Shown here piece by piece: positions 19,148 through 27,050 of a stretch of 64,000 bases of DNA (position 1 is its first letter; the number at the start of each line of letters is the position of its first letter). Where the stretch lies: assembly GCA_023264815.1 (NCBI GenBank), contig JAHFUZ010000016.1, positions 1 through 64,000 on the forward strand. The letters are read 5' to 3'. The position numbers and the translations under genes were made by a program. Source of the DNA: Arthrobacter sp. (GTDB lineage Bacteria > Actinomycetota > Actinomycetes > Actinomycetales > Micrococcaceae). The notes beneath the pieces were generated by a model. The model was not told the DNA's origin and searched no databases. It worked only from the letters and a program-made list of their open reading frames with translations.

Positions 19148-20494
19148 ATGGCCTCTCAACGAGGAGAGTCGTCCGGCACCGTGAAGACGCGGCGCAAGGG
19201 CATCGACAAGTCGCACTACCTTTACATCGCCGTCATCGCTGCCGTTATCCTCGGCGCCGTCATCGGCCTCATGTTCCCCGAGGCAGGCAAGTCCCTCAAA
19301 CCGCTGGGCGACGGCTTCATCAAGCTCATCAAGATGATGATCGCCCCGGTCATCTTCTGCACCATCGTTTTGGGAATCGGGTCCATCGCCAAGGCTGCCA
19401 CGGTCGGCAAGGTGGGCGGCCTCGCCCTGGGCTACTTCCTGGTGATGTCCACGTTTGCGCTCGCCATCGGCCTGGTGGTCGGCAACCTGATCCACCCCGG
19501 CGAGGGACTGAAGCTCACGCCGTACGATCCCAGCAAAAAGGCGTCAACGGACAGCACCGTCGAATTCCTCCTCAACATCATCCCGGGTGACATTCCGGTT
19601 CTGCCCACCCTGCTCGCCGCGATCCTCGTAGGTTTCGCCCTCCAGAAGATGGGCCCGCAGGGCGCACCGATCCTCAAAGCCATCGGGCACGGCCAGGCGC
19701 TGGTCTTCCGGATCCTGATCATGATCATGTGGCTGGCCCCGGTGGGCGCCTTCGGTGCCATCGCTGCCGTGGTCGGCGCCACCGGCGTCCAGGCCATCGT
19801 CAGCATGTTCACCCTCATGGTGGCTTTCTACATCACCTGTGCACTCTTCATCGTGGTGATTCTGGGCGGCCTGCTGCAGCTGGTGGCCGGCGTCAACATC
19901 TTCAGGCTTATGAAGTACCTGGCCCGTGAGTACCTGCTGATCTTCTCCACGTCCTCGTCCGAGGCCGCCCTGCCGCGCCTCATCGCCAAGATGGAACACC
20001 TGGGTGTCTCCAAGCCGGTGGTCGGCGTGACGGTGCCCACCGGCTACTCCTTCAACCTGGACGGCACGGCCATCTACCTGACCATGGCCTCGCTGTTCGT
20101 CGCCAACGCCATGGGTACCCCGCTTGACCTCGGGGCCCAGGTCTCGCTGCTGGTCTTCATGATCATTGCCTCCAAGGGTGCGGCCGGCGTCACCGGCGCC
20201 GGCCTGGCCACGCTGGCTGCCGGCCTGCAGGCCCACAAGCCCGAACTCCTCGGCGGCGTCGGCATGATCGTTGGCATCGACCGCTTTATGTCGGAGGCCC
20301 GCGCCCTGACCAACTTCACCGGGAACGCTGTGGCAACCATCCTGATCGGAACCTGGGTCAAGGAAATCGACGGCCAGCAGGTAGGGGCCGTTCTCTCCGG
20401 CCAGGCTCCGTTCGACGAGCAGACCATGATTGCAGGCCACGGCGAGCCGGAGGCGCGGGGCCCGGAGGCCCGGCCCGCCCTGGCCAACGCGTAG
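19148..20494 (+). CDS. dctA: C4-dicarboxylate transporter DctA
   Basis: Sodium- or proton-coupled symporter of the DAACS family for succinate, fumarate and malate. A 448-residue protein with eight hydrophobic segments and two hairpins. Family motifs are GFIKLIKMMIAPVIFCTIV, STSSSEAALPRL (Ser-rich hairpin) and GYSFNLDGTAIYL, and GIDRFMSEARALTNFTGNAVATI carries the substrate-binding Asp/Arg/Asn residues. The ATG at 19148 is chosen because AAGGAG lies 7 bases upstream; the open frame upstream is not preceded by a ribosome site. Divergent from its presumed two-component system and followed by a strong terminator. Confidence 0.96.
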   Translation: MASQRGESSGTVKTRRKGIDKSHYLYIAVIAAVILGAVIGLMFPEAGKSLKPLGDGFIKLIKMMIAPVIFCTIVLGIGSIAKAATVGKVGGLALGYFLVMSTFALAIGLVVGNLIHPGEGLKLTPYDPSKKASTDSTVEFLLNIIPGDIPVLPTLLAAILVGFALQKMGPQGAPILKAIGHGQALVFRILIMIMWLAPVGAFGAIAAVVGATGVQAIVSMFTLMVAFYITCALFIVVILGGLLQLVAGVNIFRLMKYLAREYLLIFSTSSSEAALPRLIAKMEHLGVSKPVVGVTVPTGYSFNLDGTAIYLTMASLFVANAMGTPLDLGAQVSLLVFMIIASKGAAGVTGAGLATLAAGLQAHKPELLGGVGMIVGIDRFMSEARALTNFTGNAVATILIGTWVKEIDGQQVGAVLSGQAPFDEQTMIAGHGEPEARGPEARPALANA

Positions 20495-20523
20495 CCGGCG
20501 GCCCGCCTGAGCTTTCCCGATGC

Positions 20524-20561
20524 CAGACCGCCCGTACAGCTTCGGCTGTGCGGGCGGTCTG
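20524..20561 (+). terminator. terminator after dctA
   Basis: A 17-bp stem (20524-20540 with 20545-20561, one G-T wobble) closes on a TTCG tetraloop flanked by C and G, the extra-stable type. Only a weak T-rich run follows (tgtgttc). Confidence 0.75.
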
Positions 20562-20571
20562 TGTGTTCGGA

Positions 20572-20603
20572 ACCCTAACCTTCGACCTCTAGTAGAAGGT
20601 CAA
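20572..20603 (-). promoter_or_regulatory. MerR-type promoter with no adjacent target
   Basis: On the minus strand TTGACC (20598-20603) and TAGGGT (20572-20577) are separated by 20 bases. A GACCT-n8-AGGTC inverted repeat (20584-20601) covers the spacer. Long spacers holding a palindrome are typical of MerR-family-controlled promoters. On this strand it faces the end of dctA, so no gene follows. Confidence 0.35.
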
Positions 20604-20735
20604 GGCTCAAAAGGCGCACAAAGTCAAGTTCCGTCGAATACCGTGTCGGGGCCTGTAGCCTAGGTGAAAAGCAGGATCGGCGCTGGACCTCCAGCGGCAG
20701 GAAAAATCACCGTCATCGAAAGTGTGGATAGATAC

Positions 20736-21635
20736 GTGAGCAGCGAACAGGGTTCGGCAACTCTGGAAGGCACGGAACTCGATCTGGAAGACGCCGTGAT
20801 GGGACCCACCGGGCGCCCCCACCGCGAATTCCCCGAACCCGCGCCGCTGTCCTCCCATGGTCCTGCGCGCGTGATCGCCATGGTCAACCAAAAGGGTGGC
20901 GTCGGCAAGACCACCTCCACCATCAACCTGGCGGCCGCCCTGGCCGAATACGGCCGCCGCGTCCTCCTGGTCGACTTCGATCCGCAGGGTGCGTTGTCGG
21001 CGGGCCTCGGTGTTAATCCCCACGAGCTGGACCTCACGGTCTACAACGTCCTGATGGACCGCAAGGTGGACATCCGCGATGCCATCCACCAGACCGGCGT
21101 CGAAAACGTCGACCTGCTGCCGGCCAACATCGACCTCTCCGCCGCAGAAGTGCAGCTGGTTAATGAAGTGGCCCGCGAACAGGTCCTTGACCGGGCGCTC
21201 AAGAAAGTGGAAGACAACTACGACGTCGTCCTGATCGACTGCCAGCCATCGCTGGGCCTGCTGACGGTCAACGCCCTGACGGCCGCCCACGGCGTGATCA
21301 TTCCGCTGATCTGCGAGTTCTTCGCCCTCCGCGCGGTGGCACTGCTCGTGGAGACCATCGATAAGGTCCAGGACCGGCTCAACCCCCGCCTGCAGGTGGA
21401 TGGTGTCCTGGCCACCATGTACGACGCCCGCACCCTGCACAGCCGCGAAGTCATCACCCGCCTCGTGGAAGCCTTCGGCGACAAGGTGTTCGAAACGGTC
21501 ATCAAGCGCTCCATCAAGTTCGCCGACGCCACGGTGGCCGCCGAACCGATCACCAGCTATGCCGCCAACCACATTGGCGCGGATGCCTACCGCCGGCTGG
21601 CCAAGGAACTGATTTCGCGCGGCGGCGCACCCTAG
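20736..21635 (+). CDS. ParA/Soj-family ATPase next to scpAB
   Basis: A deviant Walker A ATPase: IAMVNQKGGVGKTTSTINLAAALA (KGGVGKTT), then LVDFDPQGALS and IDCQPSLGLLTVNA. About 50 variable residues come first. Several in-frame starts exist; the GTG at 20736 is chosen as the one nearest the conserved part of the leader, but the ribosome site is weak and 20664 (ATG) or 20724 (GTG) cannot be excluded. No parB or parS lies beside it. The same ParA-scpA-scpB order occurs in M. tuberculosis (Rv1708-1710), so it is an orphan ParA linked to the condensin genes, with a probable role in chromosome organisation. Confidence 0.88.
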   Translation: MSSEQGSATLEGTELDLEDAVMGPTGRPHREFPEPAPLSSHGPARVIAMVNQKGGVGKTTSTINLAAALAEYGRRVLLVDFDPQGALSAGLGVNPHELDLTVYNVLMDRKVDIRDAIHQTGVENVDLLPANIDLSAAEVQLVNEVAREQVLDRALKKVEDNYDVVLIDCQPSLGLLTVNALTAAHGVIIPLICEFFALRAVALLVETIDKVQDRLNPRLQVDGVLATMYDARTLHSREVITRLVEAFGDKVFETVIKRSIKFADATVAAEPITSYAANHIGADAYRRLAKELISRGGAP

Positions 21636-21642
21636 CCAGGCC

Positions 21643-22455
21643 GTGGCTGAGTCCAAGCCCGGCTTTGAGGTGCGGCTGGCCAATTTCACGGGTCCATTCG
21701 ACCTCCTGCTGGGCCTCATCGCCAAGCACCAGCTGGACATCACCGAGGTTGCCATCGCCACCGTCACCGATGAGTTCATCAAGTACACCAGGAAGCTCCA
21801 GGAGCTGGGCGGGGAATGGGCGCTGGACGAAGCCAGCGAGTTCCTTGTCATCGCCGCCACCCTCCTGGACCTCAAAGCGGCACGGCTGCTGCCGGCCGGC
21901 GAGGTGGAGGACGACGAGGACATCGCCCGGCTGGAAGCCCGTGACCTCCTGTTTGCCCGGCTGCTCCAGTACAAGGCTTTCAAGCAGGTGGCCGCGCTGA
22001 TGGCCGGAACGTTGGAGCAGGAGGCGCAGCGGTTTCCCCGCCAGGTCGCCCTGGAGGAACACTTCGCTGCCATGCTTCCGGAACTGGTGTGGAAGCACAC
22101 GCCCCTGCAGTTCGCTCGCCTGGCCGAAGCCGCCCTCCAGCCCAAGGCGCCAAAGCCCACTGAAGTGGGCCTCGGGCACCTGCACGGAAGCCCTGTCAGC
22201 GTCAAGGAACAGGCCGAGATCCTGGGCCTTCGGCTTCAGCTGGGAAAGCCGCTCTCCTTCCGGTCCCTGATTGCCGATGCCGACTCCACCTTGGTGGTGG
22301 TAGCCCGATTCCTGGCCCTGCTGGAAATGTTCCGTGACAGGGTGGTGTCCTTCGATCAGCTCTCGCCGTTGGGCGACCTCACCGTGCACTGGACAGCGGA
22401 CGGCAGCGACTGGTCCACCGCTAACCTGACTGAAGAATATGAGGACAAGACGTGA
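21643..22455 (+). CDS. scpA: segregation and condensation protein A
   Basis: Kleisin subunit of the SMC-ScpAB condensin. A 270-residue protein with the family's opening FEVRLANFTGPFDLLLGLIAKHQLDITEVAIATVT and the helix EFLVIAATLLDLKAARLLP; the C-terminal winged-helix segment contains SFRSLIADADSTLVVVARFLALLEMFRDRVVSF. GTG start at 21643, 7 bases after the ParA stop. The end overlaps scpB by 4 bases (GTGA), so the two subunits are translationally coupled. Confidence 0.96.
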   Translation: MAESKPGFEVRLANFTGPFDLLLGLIAKHQLDITEVAIATVTDEFIKYTRKLQELGGEWALDEASEFLVIAATLLDLKAARLLPAGEVEDDEDIARLEARDLLFARLLQYKAFKQVAALMAGTLEQEAQRFPRQVALEEHFAAMLPELVWKHTPLQFARLAEAALQPKAPKPTEVGLGHLHGSPVSVKEQAEILGLRLQLGKPLSFRSLIADADSTLVVVARFLALLEMFRDRVVSFDQLSPLGDLTVHWTADGSDWSTANLTEEYEDKT

Positions 22456-23141
22456 CGGAGGACTTTCCAGCCATTCCGGGCGCCGCGGACACCGCGGACG
22501 ACGACGGGCCAGGGGTTCCGGATGTCCACTCGCTGCCGGGCGGTGCCAGGGCTGCCCTGGAGGCCGTGCTGATGGTCCTGGACCAGCCGGCCACCGCCAC
22601 GGAACTCGCCGCGGGGCTGAACCTGACGGTCGCCGCCGTCGAACGTCTGCTGGCGGAACTGCAGCGGGAGTATAACGGCTATACTGTTAAGGCCCCGGAC
22701 ATGGACGATGCCAGCGATGTTGGTTTCAGCTCCAGCCCCCGGGGTTTTGAATTGCGGAACATCGCCGGTGGCTGGCGGATCTATTCCCGCACGGACTTCG
22801 CCGACATAGTGGGCCGGTTTGTGCTGGAGGGTCAGACGGCCAGGCTGACGCAGGCGGCACTGGAGACACTCGCTGTCATCGCGTATCGCCAGCCTGTCTC
22901 CAGGGCCAGGGTTTCTGCAATTCGAGGAGTCAATGTCGATTCTGTCGTACGGACATTGACCCAGCGCGGGCTGATCGAAGATTCTGGAAACGATCCGGAA
23001 TCGGGAGCCATCCTCTACCGGACTACCTCGTATTTCCTGGAGCGGATGGGAATTGGATCCGTGGCGGAACTGCCCCAGCTCTCACCCCACCTCCCGGGTC
23101 TTGAGGGCATCGCGGAGTTCTACGACGCCGACAGAATGTAG
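22452..23141 (+). CDS. scpB: segregation and condensation protein B
   Basis: Second accessory subunit of the SMC complex. Two winged-helix domains: ARAALEAVLMVLDQPATATELAAGLNLTVAAVERLLAEL at the N terminus, then GGWRIYSRTDFADIVGRFV, LTQAALETLAVIAYRQPVSRARVSAIRGVNVDSVVRTL and the ending RTTSYFLERMGIGSVAELPQL. The 45 residues before the first domain are acidic and Gly/Pro-rich. GTG start inside the scpA stop. 229 residues, usual length. Confidence 0.96.
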   Translation: MTEDFPAIPGAADTADDDGPGVPDVHSLPGGARAALEAVLMVLDQPATATELAAGLNLTVAAVERLLAELQREYNGYTVKAPDMDDASDVGFSSSPRGFELRNIAGGWRIYSRTDFADIVGRFVLEGQTARLTQAALETLAVIAYRQPVSRARVSAIRGVNVDSVVRTLTQRGLIEDSGNDPESGAILYRTTSYFLERMGIGSVAELPQLSPHLPGLEGIAEFYDADRM

Positions 23142-23156
23142 GCGGGACATCCCGCC
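23141..23156 (+). terminator. small hairpin at the end of scpB
   Basis: GGCGGGA-CA-TCCCGCC begins on the last base of the scpB stop codon. No T-run follows, so it is at most a weak terminator or an mRNA 3' end stabiliser. A TAGGGT box at 23204-23209 in the following gap could serve the next gene. Confidence 0.35.
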
Positions 23157-23252
23157 TGCGCACCAGAGTATTCATAAGGGCAGATAAATTCTGCATGGCT
23201 GGCTAGGGTTGTTCATGGACAACTTGCCGGCCAACATATCGAAGGACGGGTC

Positions 23253-24503
23253 ATGACACAGGCGGGACGCCAGGGTTCACCACGTAACAGTTCGGGACGC
23301 AACAGTTCAGAACGCAACGGGCAAGGCGGCGCGAGCCGCAGTACGCCGGCGAGCCGCAATCCGGCACAGGGCGGCAGCGGCCGAAACGCTGCCCAAGGCG
23401 GTGGCTTCCGTGCCGGCGCCGGCAAGCGCACCGCCGGATTCGGCGGCGGCGACCGCCCGTACAAAGCTCCCAAGCCGCGCGAGGAACGCTTCGTCGATCC
23501 CGGCGACGCCCCCGCGTCTCCGGCCGGGCGGGGCACCGCCGACCGGGCGGCATCCGCTGCCTCATCGCGCAAACCTGCTGCCCGCAAGCCCGGTGCCAAG
23601 AAGGCGCCCGGCACTCCGGGGGCACTCAAGCCCAAGCCCCGCACCGGCAAGCCGGGGGCCGCAGCCTCGCGCGCTTTCGGCAGCGAACGCTTTGGCCAGA
23701 ACCTTGGCCCCGTGCGCAAGCCTTCCCGCAAGCGCGGCCCCCGGGGCCCGGTTCCGCAGTCCGAACTGCACGATGCCGACGGCGTCCGCCTGCAGAAGGT
23801 CATGGCGCAGGCCGGCGTGGCGTCGCGCCGTGTCTGTGAAGAAATGATCGCCGAGGGGCGGGTGGAAGTGGACGGCCAGGTGGTCACCGAACTGGGTGTC
23901 CGCGTCGACCCCAAAACCGCGGTCATCCACGTTGACGGCCTGCGCATCCAGCTGGACGAAAACCTCGTCTACATGGTGTTCAACAAGCCCAAGGGCGTGG
24001 TGTCCACCATGGAGGACCCCGAAGGCCGCCCGTGCATCAGTGACTTCATCAAGAACAACCACGGTGAACGCCTGTTCCACGTGGGCCGCCTGGACGTCGC
24101 CACCGAAGGGCTGCTGCTGCTGACCAACGACGGCGAGCTGGCCAACCGGCTGACCCACCCGTCCTACGAGGTCCCCAAGACCTACCTGGTCCAGGTCCGC
24201 GGCCCGTTCCCGCAGGGAATCGGCGCGCAGCTCAAGGAAGGCGTGGAACTTGAGGACGGCTTCGCCTCCGTTGACTCGTTCAAGCTGGTGGACTCCACTC
24301 CCGGCCACGTGCTGATCGAGGTCATCCTGCACTCCGGCAAGAACCGGATTGTCCGGCGGCTCTTTGACGCAGTGGGCTTCCCGGTCCTGCGCCTGGTGCG
24401 CGTCAAGGTGGGCCCCATCGGACTGGGCGACCAGCGCCAGGGCAGCATCCGCAACCTTGGCAAGCAGGAAGTCGGCCACCTGCTGGCATCCGTAGGGCTC
24501 TGA
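23253..24503 (+). CDS. pseudouridine synthase, RsuA/RluB family
   Basis: Isomerises a uridine in rRNA, most probably in 23S by similarity to RluB. The first ~170 residues are a long basic disordered region rich in Gly, Arg, Asn, Ser, Pro and Lys. An S4 domain follows (GVRLQKVMAQAGVASRRVCEEMIAEGRVEVDGQVV) and then the catalytic domain with the active-site Asp in HVGRLDVATEGLLLLTNDGELANRLTHP and the conserved GKNRIVRRLFDAVGFPVLRLVR. At 416 residues it is far longer than the ~250-residue core because of the basic tail, which is common in actinobacteria. It follows scpB as in M. tuberculosis (Rv1711). Confidence 0.93.
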   Translation: MTQAGRQGSPRNSSGRNSSERNGQGGASRSTPASRNPAQGGSGRNAAQGGGFRAGAGKRTAGFGGGDRPYKAPKPREERFVDPGDAPASPAGRGTADRAASAASSRKPAARKPGAKKAPGTPGALKPKPRTGKPGAAASRAFGSERFGQNLGPVRKPSRKRGPRGPVPQSELHDADGVRLQKVMAQAGVASRRVCEEMIAEGRVEVDGQVVTELGVRVDPKTAVIHVDGLRIQLDENLVYMVFNKPKGVVSTMEDPEGRPCISDFIKNNHGERLFHVGRLDVATEGLLLLTNDGELANRLTHPSYEVPKTYLVQVRGPFPQGIGAQLKEGVELEDGFASVDSFKLVDSTPGHVLIEVILHSGKNRIVRRLFDAVGFPVLRLVRVKVGPIGLGDQRQGSIRNLGKQEVGHLLASVGL

Positions 24504-24506
24504 GGC

Positions 24507-25616
24507 ATGTCCGCATTTCGCTCGCACGGGCGCGGACACCTGAACGGGCCGGTGGTGGTGATTGGCACCGGCCTGCTCGGTACCAGCATCGGGCTGGGGC
24601 TTCGCGGCCGCGGCGTGCCGGTCTTCGTTTCCGACCCGTCGCCCACCAACCAGGCAGTGGCGGTGGACATCGGCGCCGGCCAGCCGCTTACCCATCTCGG
24701 GGATGACGTACCTGAGCTGGTGGTGGTGGCAGCACCGCCTGATGTCACAGCCGATGTGGTGGCCAAGGCCCTGGCCGACTACCCGGACTCCGTGGTGGTG
24801 GACATTGCCAGCGTGAAGGCCGGCATCCTTGCCGGGCTGCAGCAGCGCGGCGCGGATCTTGCCCGGTACGTGGGAACTCATCCCATGGCAGGCCGTGAAA
24901 AGTCCGGGCCGGTTGCGGCTCGTGGCGAGCTTTTCACGTCCATGCCCTGGGTCGTGTGCCCGGGCCCGGATTCATCCGAGGCTGCCGTGCAGACCGCGCG
25001 TTCCCTGGCCGCCGACCTCGGGGCAGTGGTTTCCCAGTTCACGGCCGACGAACACGACGAAGCGGTAGCCCTGGTGTCGCACCTGCCCCAGGTCATGTCC
25101 TCGCTGCTGGCCAGCCGGCTGCAGGGGACCCCGCTCCATGCGTTGTCCCTTGCCGGCAACGGGCTGCGCGACGTCACCCGGATCGCGGCAAGTGATCCCA
25201 AGCTGTGGGTCCAGATCCTGGGCGGGAACGCCGGCAAGGTGGTGGAGATCCTCTATGGGGTCCGCGAGGACCTGAACCGGCTCATCGGCACGCTGGAAGA
25301 TCCCTTGGCGCCGGGCGCCCGGCTTGACCTTGCGCAGCTGATCAGTGAAGGGAACGCCGGCCAGGCCCGGATCCCGGGCAAGCACGGCGGACCGCCGCAG
25401 GCCTATACGTGGCTGACGGTCCTGGTGGACGACAAGCCTGGCCAGATCGCCAGGCTCCTGACGGAAATCGGCGAGATCGGCGTCAACGTGGAAGACCTGA
25501 GGCTTGACCACTCGTCAGGTCAGAACGTGGGCATGGTGGAGCTTTCCGTGCTGCCCAACAAGCATGACCACCTCATCGAAGCACTCAACGACCGCGGATG
25601 GCGGGTACTGCAGTAA
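24507..25616 (+). CDS. tyrA: prephenate dehydrogenase
   Basis: Oxidative decarboxylation of prephenate to 4-hydroxyphenylpyruvate in tyrosine synthesis. N-terminal NAD-binding motif VVIGTGLLGTSIGLGLRGRG, catalytic-region segment GTHPMAGREKSGPVAARGELF with the conserved His, and SHLPQVMSSLLAS. The C terminus is an ACT-like domain (LTVLVDDKPGQIARLLTEIGEIGVNVEDLRLDH), suggesting feedback control by an aromatic amino acid. 369 residues. It starts 3 bases after the pseudouridine synthase and its stop overlaps the cmk start (TAATG). Confidence 0.95.
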   Translation: MSAFRSHGRGHLNGPVVVIGTGLLGTSIGLGLRGRGVPVFVSDPSPTNQAVAVDIGAGQPLTHLGDDVPELVVVAAPPDVTADVVAKALADYPDSVVVDIASVKAGILAGLQQRGADLARYVGTHPMAGREKSGPVAARGELFTSMPWVVCPGPDSSEAAVQTARSLAADLGAVVSQFTADEHDEAVALVSHLPQVMSSLLASRLQGTPLHALSLAGNGLRDVTRIAASDPKLWVQILGGNAGKVVEILYGVREDLNRLIGTLEDPLAPGARLDLAQLISEGNAGQARIPGKHGGPPQAYTWLTVLVDDKPGQIARLLTEIGEIGVNVEDLRLDHSSGQNVGMVELSVLPNKHDHLIEALNDRGWRVLQ

Positions 25617-26329
25617 TGACACAGGAACTTCTTGACACCATGCCGGCGTTGCGGATCGGCCGGCCACTGGTGGTGGCCATCGACGGGCCCTCCGGATCCG
25701 GCAAATCGAGCGTCAGCAAGGAGGTGGCCCGCAGGCTGCACCTTGCCTACCTGGACACCGGCGCCATGTACCGTGCGCTGACCTGGTTCTGCGTCACCAA
25801 CGGAGTGGACCTCAGCGACGCCGCCGCGGTGGAACAGTCATCCCGGGACCTCGTCCTGGAACTGAGCACCACTCCGCAGGAGGATTTCGTCCGTGTGGAC
25901 GGGACGGACGTCACCGACGCCATCCGCGAACCGGCCATCTCGGCGGCGGTCAGTGCCGTGGCCACCACGCTGGGTGCCCGGACCGAGCTGATCCGCCGGC
26001 AGCGTGAACTGATCGAAAGGCACCACCGCCGCATGGTGGTGGAGGGGCGGGACATCACCACCGTCGTCGCGCCCGGTGCCGAGGTGCGGATGCTGCTGAC
26101 CGCCAGCGAGGAAGCCCGGCTCCGCCGCCGCGGCATCCAGCTGGGCGGCACGCAAAATGCCGAGCAGCTCGCGGCCCAGGTCACCCAGCGCGACGCGAAG
26201 GATTCCACCGTGGTGAACTTCACCCAGGCTGCCGATGGCGTGGTTACGCTCGATTCCTCGGAGCTGGATTTCGCCGAGACCGTGGATGCGGCCCTCGTGA
26301 TCGTGGCGAAGGTCCTCAACCGTGACTGA
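25616..26329 (+). CDS. cmk: cytidylate kinase
   Basis: Phosphorylates CMP and dCMP. P-loop AIDGPSGSGKSSVSKEVARRL, then the family segments LDTGAMYRALTW, GTDVTDAIREPAISAAVSAVA, VVEGRDITTVVAPGAEVRMLLTASEEARLRRR and a C-terminal DSSELDFAETVDAAL. 237 residues. The ATG at 25616 overlaps the tyrA stop; the open frame upstream lies within tyrA. tyrA and cmk are often adjacent in actinobacteria. Confidence 0.97.
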   Translation: MTQELLDTMPALRIGRPLVVAIDGPSGSGKSSVSKEVARRLHLAYLDTGAMYRALTWFCVTNGVDLSDAAAVEQSSRDLVLELSTTPQEDFVRVDGTDVTDAIREPAISAAVSAVATTLGARTELIRRQRELIERHHRRMVVEGRDITTVVAPGAEVRMLLTASEEARLRRRGIQLGGTQNAEQLAAQVTQRDAKDSTVVNFTQAADGVVTLDSSELDFAETVDAALVIVAKVLNRD

Positions 26330-27050
26330 CCGCCCGAAGCTTCCGTCCGGCCTGACCATGACCTGGAGCCGGCCGGTGGGCTGGCTCCTGGACCACGTGG
26401 TCTATCGGACGTCTGTCACGGGCAGACACAACGTGCCCACCGGGGGCCCGGTGATCTTTGCCGGCAACCACATCAGCTTCCTGGACGGGCCGGTGATGTT
26501 CGGGGCCTCCCCGCGCCCCATGCACATCCTCGTCAAGAAGGAGATGTTCAAGGGTTTCCTGGGCCGTGTCCTCCGTGCCTCCGGCCAGCTCCCGGTGGAC
26601 CGTTCCGGGGACCGGGCCGTCCTGGTGCTCGGGAAAGAATTGCTCGACGCCGGGCGGTGCATCGGAATCCTCCCGGAAGGTACGCGGGGGAGCGGGCAGG
26701 CGGCCGACATCAACAACGGCGTCGCCTGGCTGGCACTGAACTCCGGCGCGCCTGTGGTTCCCGTGGCAATCCTGGGTACCCGGCGGGGCAGCGAACACCT
26801 GGACACCGTACCCAGGCCGGGCCGGCGTTTCCATGTCAGCTTCGGCAACGCACTGACCCTCAGCCGCAAGCCCGGCGAAACAGGCCGTGCTTCAATGGAC
26901 AGGGCGGGAATGGAAATCCGTGCTGCCCTTGCGGGGCATGTCCAGGAGACCATCCACAACAGTGGGCAGCCTTTGCCCCACGCGGATTCACCGCTCGAAC
27001 AAGCAGTAGCCGGGACGCCGGCAGATGACCACTTAAGGAAAGTGCAATGA
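26322..27050 (+). CDS. 1-acyl-glycerol-3-phosphate acyltransferase-like protein
   Basis: PlsC-superfamily acyltransferase of 242 residues. The catalytic H-x4-D motif is in [13 protein letters not shown]; the second block VDRSGDRA and third block [11 protein letters not shown] are also present, followed by [12 protein letters not shown]. It probably acylates lysophosphatidic acid or a related lipid at the membrane inner face. GTG start overlaps the cmk stop by 8 bases, and the stop overlaps the der start by 4 bases (ATGA). A second PlsC-type protein is encoded at 43785-44507, so the organism has at least two. Confidence 0.9.
   Translation: MTDRPKLPSGLTMTWSRPVGWLLDHVVYRTSVTGRHNVPTGGPVIFAGNHISFLDGPVMFGASPRPMHILVKKEMFKGFLGRVLRASGQLPVDRSGDRAVLVLGKELLDAGRCIGILPEGTRGSGQAADINNGVAWLALNSGAPVVPVAILGTRRGSEHLDTVPRPGRRFHVSFGNALTLSRKPGETGRASMDRAGMEIRAALAGHVQETIHNSGQPLPHADSPLEQAVAGTPADDHLRKVQ

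Noticed and set aside
20736..21635. Plasmid or integrative-element partition system
   Set aside because: No ParB, replication or conjugation gene; the scpAB linkage is chromosomal and widely conserved.
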